Source of the DNA: JBGPRB01 sp964422155
GTDB taxonomy: Bacteria > Chloroflexota > Dehalococcoidia > Dehalococcoidales > RBG-16-60-22
Assembly: GCA_964422155.1 (NCBI GenBank)
Contig: CAYQZZ010000056.1
Location: 1-13,423, forward strand
Direction: 5' to 3'
DNA: 13,423 bases
Shown: piece after piece, positions 5,937 through 12,479 of the stretch
How the letters are laid out: each line of letters opens with the position of its first letter
How positions within the stretch are numbered: position 1 is the first letter of the stretch
Program-made: the position numbers and the translations under genes
The notes under the pieces: model-generated
The model's database searches: none
Told to the model about the DNA's origin: nothing
What the model saw: only the letters and a program-made list of their open reading frames with translations

Positions 5937-7193
5937 AACGGTCAAGTCCATAGAATTGTCGTTACGGGCATCGGGGCTTTAACCCCGCTCGGCCTCGACA
6001 TGGCAACTACCTGGGAAAATCTCATTGCCGGCAAATCCGGCATTGACTATATAACGCTGTTCGATGCCACACCCCATGAGACGAAAATCGCCGGCGAGGT
6101 CAAGGGGTTCGACCCCAGCAACTACATCATCCGTAAAGAAGTCCGCCATATGGACCGTTTCGCCCAGCTGGCGGTAGCCGCCGGCTACCAGGCGGTACAG
6201 CAATCCGGATTGAAAATCGATAGCAGCAATCAGGACGATATCGGTGTCTTTATCGGGAGCGGCATCGGCGGCCTGACCACGCTGTTCGAGCAAGCCAAGG
6301 TACTGGTAGAAAAGGGGCCGGATAGAGTCAGCCCGTTCCTGGCGCCGATGATGATTTCAGACATCGCGGCCGCCCAGATATCGATTGCACTGGGAGTCAG
6401 AGGCCCGAATATGTGCATGACATCGGCCTGCTCCAGCGGCTCGGACGCCATAGGCGCCGCCTACGAATATATCAAGTACGGTAACGCCCAGGTAATGATG
6501 GCCGGCGGCGCCGAAGCCATTATCAACCCGCTCGGCATCACCGCTTTCAATGCCCTGAAGGCCCTGTCAACCAGGAATGACCCGCCGCAAAAAGCCTCCC
6601 GTCCTTTCGATAGAGACCGCGACGGCTTTATCATCAGCGAGGGAGCCGTCGTCCTCGTCCTGGAAAGCCTGGAACATGCCCTGAACCGGGATGCCAACAT
6701 CATGGCGGAAATCGTCGGCTACGGAGCTACGGCCGACTCATTTCACGTGACACAGCCGCTGGAAAGCGGCGAAGGCGCCGCCAAGGCGATGCAAATGGCC
6801 ATGAAAAGGGGCGGCATCAAGCCCGAAGAGGTCGACTATATCAACGCCCACGGCACATCCACACAGTTGAACGATGCCATGGAAACCAAGGCTATCAAGA
6901 CAGTCTTCGGCGAATACGCCTATAAGGTCCCCATCAGCTCTACAAAGTCGATGACAGGACACCTTATCGGCTGCGCCGGCGCCATCGAGCCAGCCATCTG
7001 CATCATGACGATTTTAAAGGGAATCATACCGCCGACGATAAACTACGATAACCCCGACCCGGCATGTGACCTGGACTACGTACCCAATGTAGCCCGCGCG
7101 GCCAGGGTTACCACAGCCCTGACTAACTCCTTCGGGTTCGGCGGACACAATTCCGTCCTTATCTTACGGAAATACACCGAGGCACAAGCTTGA
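5934..7193 (+). CDS. fabF: beta-ketoacyl-ACP synthase II
   Basis: FabF condenses malonyl-ACP with growing acyl-ACP in type II fatty acid synthesis. From the ATT start the product is 419 residues, close to the family norm. It opens with VVTGIGALTPLG (residues 9-20). The catalytic Cys166 is in TSACSSG, His306 in NAHGTS, and Lys338 and His343 in STKSMTGHLIG, giving the complete Cys-His-His set with Lys. The C-terminal SFGFGGHN loop is also present. Starting at the first ATG (6000) would remove the first beta strand, so the upstream ATT with its strong ribosome site is preferred. fabF leads a tight operon: its TGA overlaps the TTG start of recJ. No acpP or other fab genes are nearby in this window. 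Confidence 0.93.
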   Translation: MNGQVHRIVVTGIGALTPLGLDMATTWENLIAGKSGIDYITLFDATPHETKIAGEVKGFDPSNYIIRKEVRHMDRFAQLAVAAGYQAVQQSGLKIDSSNQDDIGVFIGSGIGGLTTLFEQAKVLVEKGPDRVSPFLAPMMISDIAAAQISIALGVRGPNMCMTSACSSGSDAIGAAYEYIKYGNAQVMMAGGAEAIINPLGITAFNALKALSTRNDPPQKASRPFDRDRDGFIISEGAVVLVLESLEHALNRDANIMAEIVGYGATADSFHVTQPLESGEGAAKAMQMAMKRGGIKPEEVDYINAHGTSTQLNDAMETKAIKTVFGEYAYKVPISSTKSMTGHLIGCAGAIEPAICIMTILKGIIPPTINYDNPDPACDLDYVPNVARAARVTTALTNSFGFGGHNSVLILRKYTEAQA

Positions 7194-8881
7194 GCCATAG
7201 TCGCTGGGATTTGCTGCCACCCCTCCGCGGAAGGGCACTGCCGGAGAAGGACAGCAGTTCCAGATATTCCCCATTACTGGTACAGCTCCTTTACAATCGC
7301 GGCATCTCGCGGCCGGAGGACTTCCCGGCATTTCTCGCCAGCGACCGGAGCCTGCTGGGCGACCCTCTCCTGCTTCCCGATATGCAAAAGGCCGTAGCCC
7401 GGGTTTATCAGGCTTTACTTTCGGGAGAGAACATCAGCGTCTACGGCGATTTCGATGCTGATGGCATCACCGCCACCGCCGCCCTTGTCCAGGGTTTATC
7501 CCTTCTCGGGGGAAAAGCCAGCCCCTATATCCCCCACCGCCAGACGGAGGGCCACGGGCTGACAACACCCGTTCTGAAAAGACTTTACGAGCAGGGAGTC
7601 AGCCTTGTCATCACCGTCGACTGCGGCATTACCGACTCGGCGGAGGTAAAAAGGGCGATAAAGATGGGGCTGGATATCGTCATTACCGACCACCACAATC
7701 CCCTGGACGAAATCCCGGAGGCTTTTGCCGTTGTCAATCCCAAACTGGCTGGCTCAACCTACCCGTTTTCCAAGCTATCGGGGGTAGGAGTAGCTTTCAA
7801 GCTGCTCCAGGCCTTATTCCGGAGTCTCGGCAAGGAGGAGCAGATAGACAGGGTGACAGACCTGGTAGCCATCGGCACCATCGCCGATATGTCGCCGCCG
7901 CTGGGAGAGAACCGCTACCTCATCAAAGAAGGACTGAAGAACATGAACACCAGCCCGCGACCCGGCATTAGAGAACTGATAAACCAGACAAGACTTGAGG
8001 TCGGCAACATCGATGCGGACAGGATTTCCTGGGTTATCGCGCCTTGCCTGAACGCCGCCGGCCGACTTGCCGACGGCCTCACCGGCTATAACCTGCTCAT
8101 GACCGAATCGCCGCAGGAAGCGCAGGAACTGGCGATATGGCTGGCCGGGAAAAACGAGGAGCGGCAGAGACTGACCAATACTACGCTCGTCAGGGCGAGG
8201 GAGCAGGTCATCGCCCAGGGACTGCCTCCCCTGCTGATAACCGCCGATGAGGAATACCCTATGGGTATCGCCGGGCTGGTAGCCAGCCGACTTACGGAGG
8301 AGTTCTACCGCCCGGCCATCGTGATACATACCGCGGGTACAATCTGCCATGCCAGTTGCCGCAGCATAAAGGAATTCGATCTTATCACCACCCTTAATAA
8401 GTTCAGTCGTTATTTCACCCGCTACGGCGGTCACGCCCAGGCTGCCGGCTTTACCATGCCCACGAAAAACCTGCCCCAGCTGGAGAAAGAACTTACCGCT
8501 ATGGCCGCAGAGCAACTGAGCGGAGTCGAACTACGCCCGCACCTGGACATCGATGCCGTCGTTGCCCTTCAAGACCTTGCCGGGGACACCTACCAGACGA
8601 CGCAACTGCTGGCGCCCTTCGGCATCGGCAACCCGGTGCCTACGTTCCTCAGCCGTGGGGTGGAGGTGCTGGAAAAGCGCACCATGGGCAACGGCGGCGA
8701 GCACCTGAGAATGAAGCTGAGACAGGGCGGCACGGTCTGGGATAGCGTGGCTTTCAGGCTGGCCAATCACCAGTCGGAACTATCACCGCGCCTGGATATC
8801 GTCTATAACCTGGAGGTGGATAGTTGGGGCGGTAAAAAACAGCTCAGGCTGAATATACTGGATTTCATAAGAAGCTCATAA
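7190..8881 (+). CDS. recJ: single-stranded-DNA-specific exonuclease RecJ
   Basis: RecJ degrades single-stranded DNA 5' to 3' in recombination, mismatch and base-excision repair. The 563-residue product has the usual core length. DHH-family motifs are in order: YGDFDADG (85-92), DCGITDS (144-150), TDHHNP (167-171), a CLNAAGR segment (286-292), GIAGLVASRL (359-368) and the DHHA1 signature GGHAQAAGF (413-421). A C-terminal OB-like region with GIGNPVP follows. The start is TTG at 7190, with GAGG 7 bases upstream (in the end of fabF) and a 4-base overlap with the fabF stop (TTGA), which indicates translational coupling. purO follows after 14 bases. All catalytic motifs appear intact. Confidence 0.95.
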   Translation: MSHSRWDLLPPLRGRALPEKDSSSRYSPLLVQLLYNRGISRPEDFPAFLASDRSLLGDPLLLPDMQKAVARVYQALLSGENISVYGDFDADGITATAALVQGLSLLGGKASPYIPHRQTEGHGLTTPVLKRLYEQGVSLVITVDCGITDSAEVKRAIKMGLDIVITDHHNPLDEIPEAFAVVNPKLAGSTYPFSKLSGVGVAFKLLQALFRSLGKEEQIDRVTDLVAIGTIADMSPPLGENRYLIKEGLKNMNTSPRPGIRELINQTRLEVGNIDADRISWVIAPCLNAAGRLADGLTGYNLLMTESPQEAQELAIWLAGKNEERQRLTNTTLVRAREQVIAQGLPPLLITADEEYPMGIAGLVASRLTEEFYRPAIVIHTAGTICHASCRSIKEFDLITTLNKFSRYFTRYGGHAQAAGFTMPTKNLPQLEKELTAMAAEQLSGVELRPHLDIDAVVALQDLAGDTYQTTQLLAPFGIGNPVPTFLSRGVEVLEKRTMGNGGEHLRMKLRQGGTVWDSVAFRLANHQSELSPRLDIVYNLEVDSWGGKKQLRLNILDFIRSS

Positions 8882-8895
8882 AAGGAGAGAATGTC

Positions 8896-9618
8896 ATGAA
8901 AAACCCGAACGGACCTTATCCGGGAAGGCAACTATTTCTCGGTTTGACGATAAAAGAAAGGCCGGCTTTCGCCTATCTGGTCACCGGGCGCTCGCCACAG
9001 AGTCGGGAGCGAAAAGCGACGCCGGTGGAAAACAGCGTTATCATGGGGCCGCTGGGTAACCAGCCGTTCGACTGGTTAAAGCATTACACGGCGGTAAGGT
9101 ACGATAATGGCATCGGACTGGTTGCCATCAGCAACGGTATTCAGACCGAGGCGATATTTGAAACCTATAAACTCCTGTTCCACACTGGAACGCCGCCTAT
9201 TAAGAGTTACCTGCAAAAAATTATGGACGGTGCCCGTTCCGAGCCGGATACCCTTAATACACCCAGGATTGCCGGCGTTATCACCAATCCCGGCGGCAAA
9301 ACTGAGCCTGTCTATATCATCAGCATAAAAACGTACGGCCGACCTGCAGCCACCTGGCAGATGAAACCAGGCCCAGGCACGCTGACCGGCGTTTCCACGT
9401 ATCACGGGAACATGGAGAATCCCGGGGCTTTCAATGTGGACGGAGGCCTGAAGGAACTTAAATACGAAGCCGACACACCGGAGGAACTGGCCGAGTTTAT
9501 CTATAGTATCTCAGCGGCAACGTACCAGGGTAATGATATCAGGGTATGCGCCATCGGGGGGATACGGGCGGATAATCACACCTGGAAGGTAGCGCTAATA
9601 AACAGGCACAAGAGCTAA
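8896..9618 (+). CDS. purO: IMP cyclohydrolase, archaeal PurO type
   Basis: PurO closes the purine ring, converting FAICAR to IMP, the last step of de novo purine synthesis. The 240-residue product resembles the archaeal-type family (PF07826), not the PurH bifunctional enzyme. A YPGR motif (8-11) followed by LFLGLT is at the N-terminus, then a family-like central region with DNGIGLVAISNG, and ARS/NTPRIAG, NPGG and STYHGN segments. It is somewhat longer than archaeal PurO. The ATG at 8896 has AGGAG 8 bases upstream. It is the last gene of the fabF-recJ operon and ends face to face with lgt, with overlapping stop codons. The presence of this enzyme suggests that purH is missing or lacks its cyclohydrolase part elsewhere in the genome. 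Confidence 0.8.
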   Translation: MKNPNGPYPGRQLFLGLTIKERPAFAYLVTGRSPQSRERKATPVENSVIMGPLGNQPFDWLKHYTAVRYDNGIGLVAISNGIQTEAIFETYKLLFHTGTPPIKSYLQKIMDGARSEPDTLNTPRIAGVITNPGGKTEPVYIISIKTYGRPAATWQMKPGPGTLTGVSTYHGNMENPGAFNVDGGLKELKYEADTPEELAEFIYSISAATYQGNDIRVCAIGGIRADNHTWKVALINRHKS

Positions 9619-10418
9619 GCAATAGGCTTTTCGCTTTCCTCCCCCTTTTTCACCCAACGTGTACGCAGAGCCAGCAAGGTTATGGAAATAATTAATACAA
9701 TTACGCCGATAAACTGGGCCTGGTGCAGGCCAAAAAGAAAGGAAGTTCCCTCACGGAGAAAATCGCTGCCGATACGCCACACCGAATAAAACGCCAGGTA
9801 GACCAGGAAGAGCGAGCCGTCCGGCCGGAGTTTTTTCCGCAGCATCAGTAAGATACCAAACAAAATGAGATTGAAAAATATCTCGTAGGTTACCACCGGG
9901 TGAGTGGGCTTCAGACCCACCGCCATATTAGCCGGACTGTTCGGGCTGGTGTAAACAAAGCCCCACGGCAGCGAGGTCGGGAAGCCGTAATCATCGCCGA
10001 GGATAGTGCAGCCTACCCGTCCGATAGCCTGGGCAAGGATAATGCCAGGTGAAAGCATGTCCGCCATGTGACCAAAGGATATTTTGCGGAAGCGACTATA
10101 AATCCAGACACCCAGGGCCGCTCCCAGTACCGCGCCCCAGATGGTCAGGCCGGCACCGCCGATTATCTGCCCGGGGTTTTGAGAGTAGTATTTCCACAGG
10201 TCAAGAACGTGGAGCAGACGGGAGAATATTACCCCGGAAGGGATACCAACCAGGGCAGTATTAATCACGATATCATAGGAAAGCCTGGGGTCTTTTTTCA
10301 CTGAGTATAATGCCCACACGACCAGCGTTATCACTGCCAGCGTCACCATAATACCGTACCACCCAACGCTAACAGGTCCGATGGTAAAGGCTACCGGGTC
10401 TATACCTACAATAATCAT
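9615..10418 (-). CDS. lgt: prolipoprotein diacylglyceryl transferase
   Basis: Lgt transfers diacylglyceryl from phosphatidylglycerol to the lipobox Cys of prolipoproteins in the cytoplasmic membrane. The 267-residue product begins DPVAFTIGPVSVGWYGI (7-23), the typical Lgt N-terminus. About seven hydrophobic segments follow. The signature region is GRVGCTILGDDYG (133-145), with the essential Arg134. HPVVTYE (173-179) and YSVWRIGSDFLREG (211-224) supply the C-terminal Arg region. The signature differs from the E. coli form: Cys137 stands where E. coli has Asn146, a variant also seen in other Lgt branches. The start ATG has GGAGG 4 bases upstream. It lies 125 bases downstream of ftsY, and the gap holds a hairpin repeat. 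Confidence 0.92.
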   Translation of the reverse strand: MIIVGIDPVAFTIGPVSVGWYGIMVTLAVITLVVWALYSVKKDPRLSYDIVINTALVGIPSGVIFSRLLHVLDLWKYYSQNPGQIIGGAGLTIWGAVLGAALGVWIYSRFRKISFGHMADMLSPGIILAQAIGRVGCTILGDDYGFPTSLPWGFVYTSPNSPANMAVGLKPTHPVVTYEIFFNLILFGILLMLRKKLRPDGSLFLVYLAFYSVWRIGSDFLREGTSFLFGLHQAQFIGVIVLIISITLLALRTRWVKKGEESEKPIA

Positions 10419-10494
10419 CCTACCTCCGGAATGTCAGAAATATGCACTGTAAAAAACAATTACACATCATACCTTGTTGTGTCCACTCCTCCCC

Positions 10495-10530
10495 GAGATT
10501 CTTCAATCGCTTCGCTCCTTCAGAATGACA
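10495..10530. repeat. short interspersed repeat between ftsY and lgt
   Basis: GAGATTCTTC, a central CGCTTCGCTC and CAGAATGAC make up an imperfect palindrome; on the minus strand it begins GTCATTCTGA and ends GAATCTC. This arrangement is a very common intergenic repeat in bacterial genomes. It shares its GCTTCG core and ATGAC end with the segment at 5783-5833. Confidence 0.5.
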
Positions 10531-10543
10531 TTTATAGTGAACG

Positions 10544-11440
10544 TCAGGAGCATAAGGCCTCGACAAAGGCTGCGGCATCAAAGGTTACCATATCCTCCAG
10601 CCCCTCGCCAACACCGATAAGCTGGATGGGGACTTTAAGCTCGTCACAGATAGCCAGTACGATACCACCCTTGGCAGTGCCGTCGAGCTTGGCGATAAAT
10701 ATGCCGGTCACGCCGACCGCTTCGGTGAAATACCGGGCCTGGGTCAGGCCGTTCTGGCCGGTGGTGGCATCCAGCACCAGGATGACCTCGTGAGGGGCAG
10801 TGGCATCCAGCTTGGCGGCCACGCGCCTGACCTTCTTTAGCTCCTCCATGAGATTGAACTTGGTGTGTAAACGGCCGGCGGTGTCGATAATCAGTATATC
10901 AACCTGCCGACTTTTGGCCGCCTGCAAAGCGTCATAGACGACCGCGCCGGGGTCGGCGCCGGGCTGGTGGGCGATAATGTCAACACCCACCCTTTCCCCC
11001 TGTTTTTTGAGCTGGTCGATGGCCGCGGCGCGGAAGGTATCCGCCGCCGCCAGGAGAACGCTCTTGCCGTCTTTTTTCAGTTGATAGGCGAGCTTGGCGA
11101 TGGAGGTGGTCTTGCCGCTGCCGTTGACGCCCACGACCAGATAGACTTTAGGGGGTGCGATATTTACATTCGATTCATGAGAGGGAACATTTAGAATTTT
11201 GACCATCTCGTCTTTGATGATAGAGCGCACGTGAGAGCCGTCCAGCTTTTCCTCGACGGCGCGCTGCTTTACTATAGCGATAAGCTTTTCCGTGGTTCTG
11301 ACGCCGACATCCGCCGAGATAAGCAGTTCCTCAAGCTCATCCCAGACCTCCTTGCCGATAGAGGCGCGGTCGAACAGGTTCATGGCCTTTCCGAACCATG
11401 TATCGTGCGTACGCTTAAGGACTTTCTGGAAAATGTTAAT
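10544..11440 (-). CDS. ftsY: signal recognition particle receptor FtsY
   Basis: FtsY is the membrane-bound SRP-type GTPase that receives ribosome-SRP complexes for insertion of membrane proteins. From the ATT start it has 298 residues, a compact form without the long acidic A-domain of E. coli. The N-domain helix begins NIFQKVLKRTHDTWFG (2-17). G-domain motifs are GVNGSGKTT (104-112), DTFRAAA (FtsY-type, not the Ffh DTFRPAA), DTAGR (about 186-190), and AKLDGTAKGG (about 250-259), then GVGEGLEDM. The first ATG (11383) would cut into the N-domain helix. In-frame codons between the TAA at 11476-11474 and that ATG include no ATG, GTG or TTG, while AAGGAG sits 8 bases before ATT 11440. Confidence 0.93.
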   Translation of the reverse strand: MNIFQKVLKRTHDTWFGKAMNLFDRASIGKEVWDELEELLISADVGVRTTEKLIAIVKQRAVEEKLDGSHVRSIIKDEMVKILNVPSHESNVNIAPPKVYLVVGVNGSGKTTSIAKLAYQLKKDGKSVLLAAADTFRAAAIDQLKKQGERVGVDIIAHQPGADPGAVVYDALQAAKSRQVDILIIDTAGRLHTKFNLMEELKKVRRVAAKLDATAPHEVILVLDATTGQNGLTQARYFTEAVGVTGIFIAKLDGTAKGGIVLAICDELKVPIQLIGVGEGLEDMVTFDAAAFVEALCS

Positions 11441-11454
11441 GAGAGTGACTCCTT
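11438..11454 (-). promoter_or_regulatory. ribosome binding site and ATT start of ftsY
   Basis: On the minus strand AAGGAG (11454-11449) is followed by 8 bases (TCACTCTC) and ATT AAC. The layout equals that of fabF: a strong Shine-Dalgarno sequence, 8 bases, ATT AAC. A second ATT two codons later is further from the site. The only near-canonical alternative upstream is a CTG at 11473, which lies before the ribosome site. Confidence 0.72.
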
Positions 11455-11853
11455 GGGAGTTTATAGTTTTCAGTTAACAGTTTACGGTTAATAGTATAAA
11501 GGAGTTTGGGGGAGAAAGGGAAATCCTGTTTTATGTGGGCTTTTCTTCACCCTCACCCTGCCCTCTCCCGTCAAGGGAGAGGGGGTACTAGAGAGAGGGC
11601 GCTGCCTTCCCTTAACGGAGCCTACCCTGACCCGTGAAACAATGCTCGTAAGCCAAAGATAAATCTAGGAAATGATAACTGGATCCCGACTTGCGTCGGG
11701 ATGGTTTGAGGGGTGGTTGGTGGGTTGCAAAAACCCCCTTAGTCCCTCCTTACGAAAGAGGGAGACGGGTAAGGGGGGAGGTTTATGAGAAACAGATTGA
11801 CAGACTGGAGTATAATTTATTACAAATGTCAATAAAGAAATATAAGGAAACAT
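11455..11853. repeat. repeat-filled intergenic region upstream of ftsY
   Basis: Nearly 400 bases hold no credible gene. Three strong inverted repeats follow one another. CCCTCTCCC/GGGAGAGGG has a 5-base loop (11561-11583). ATCCCGAC/GTCGGGAT has a 4-base loop (11683-11702). A nested pair CCCCCTTA/TAAGGGGG encloses TCCCTC/GAGGGA (11734-11777). All are exact. They resemble common dispersed intergenic hairpins and may act as transcription barriers between ftsY and the HEPN-like gene. Near the right end TTGACA (11797-11802) and TATAAT (11811-11816) occur but are only 8 bases apart. A TATAAA (about 11467-11462, minus strand) may serve ftsY. Confidence 0.6.
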
Positions 11854-12459
11854 ATGGCTAAAGATGAGTTAGATTCACTTGATTATTACCACGACACCGC
11901 TGTGTATAGGCGCGGATTTGTAATTGGGCTCTCGACACAAATTGAAAATATGCTCACGGATATTATTGCTTGGTGTTTTTATCCTTCACGCTATTATCAA
12001 CAGACGTTGATTGAAGACTTATTAGATTCGAATGGATTTGCTTTAAAATCGTTAATATTGAACAAAATTAATTTTCGAGACAAAATCGAAATGTTCAGAG
12101 ATATATTATTGGTAAAAAACTCCAGAATTATTAAAACTGATGATAAATTGATAAAACTGATTGTTAATGAATTAGATAACGTAAGGAAATTTCGTAATCT
12201 GTTAGCACATTCTGAATTATCTTATCCAAGTGATTTAACTGATTCTGAAAAATCCCCCGAAGAGAAAAAAGAGACTATTTATTTCACAGAATTTAAAAAA
12301 GGGAAAGCAGTTAAACATATAATAAATGAAAGAACATATATTAATGAAACAAATACGATGTCAAGAGTTATTTCAAGATTTTGGCAACTATTTTCTTTGA
12401 TGAACGATGATTTGGATTCAGCGTTAGCATGGGAAGAAGACGCTAATAAATACCAATAA
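11854..12459 (+). CDS. HEPN-like protein, RNxxxH motif
   Basis: The 201-residue product appears all-helical, with a polar, Lys/Glu-rich C-terminal half. RNLLAH (R114 to H119), preceded by ELDNVRKF, is the classic HEPN Rx4H motif in its usual helix context, as in MAE_28990/MAE_18760-like HEPN proteins. An upstream helix (IGLSTQIENMLTDIIAWCF, about 24-42) fits the first HEPN helix. The ATG has AAGGA 5 bases upstream. The gene is strikingly AT-rich compared with ftsY and the helicase and ends 20 bases before the convergent helicase gene. No second small gene that could be an antitoxin lies next to it. A stand-alone HEPN nuclease or an RNA-binding non-enzymatic HEPN are both possible. Confidence 0.65.
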   Translation: MAKDELDSLDYYHDTAVYRRGFVIGLSTQIENMLTDIIAWCFYPSRYYQQTLIEDLLDSNGFALKSLILNKINFRDKIEMFRDILLVKNSRIIKTDDKLIKLIVNELDNVRKFRNLLAHSELSYPSDLTDSEKSPEEKKETIYFTEFKKGKAVKHIINERTYINETNTMSRVISRFWQLFSLMNDDLDSALAWEEDANKYQ

Positions 12460-12479
12460 AAAACAAAATGTTGTAATTA

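Noticed and set aside
6000..7193. fabF starting at the ATG at 6000
   Set aside because: It would remove the conserved first strand and loop of the KAS fold and has no ribosome site at proper distance; the upstream ATT has both.
7814..8515. 233-codon minus-strand ORF inside recJ
   Set aside because: It is the antisense shadow of a well-supported recJ frame and its composition shows no family features.
10544..11383. ftsY starting at the ATG at 11383
   Set aside because: It would truncate the N-domain; the nearby GGAAAGG is too close to the ATG, while AAGGAG with 8-base spacing precedes ATT 11440.
11561..11777. CRISPR array
   Set aside because: The repeats are different hairpins, not identical units with regular spacers, and no cas gene is present.
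11797..11816. TTGACA and TATAAT as a promoter of the second HEPN-like gene
   Set aside because: The spacing is only 8 bases, too short for a sigma-70 promoter; at most one of the boxes is used.
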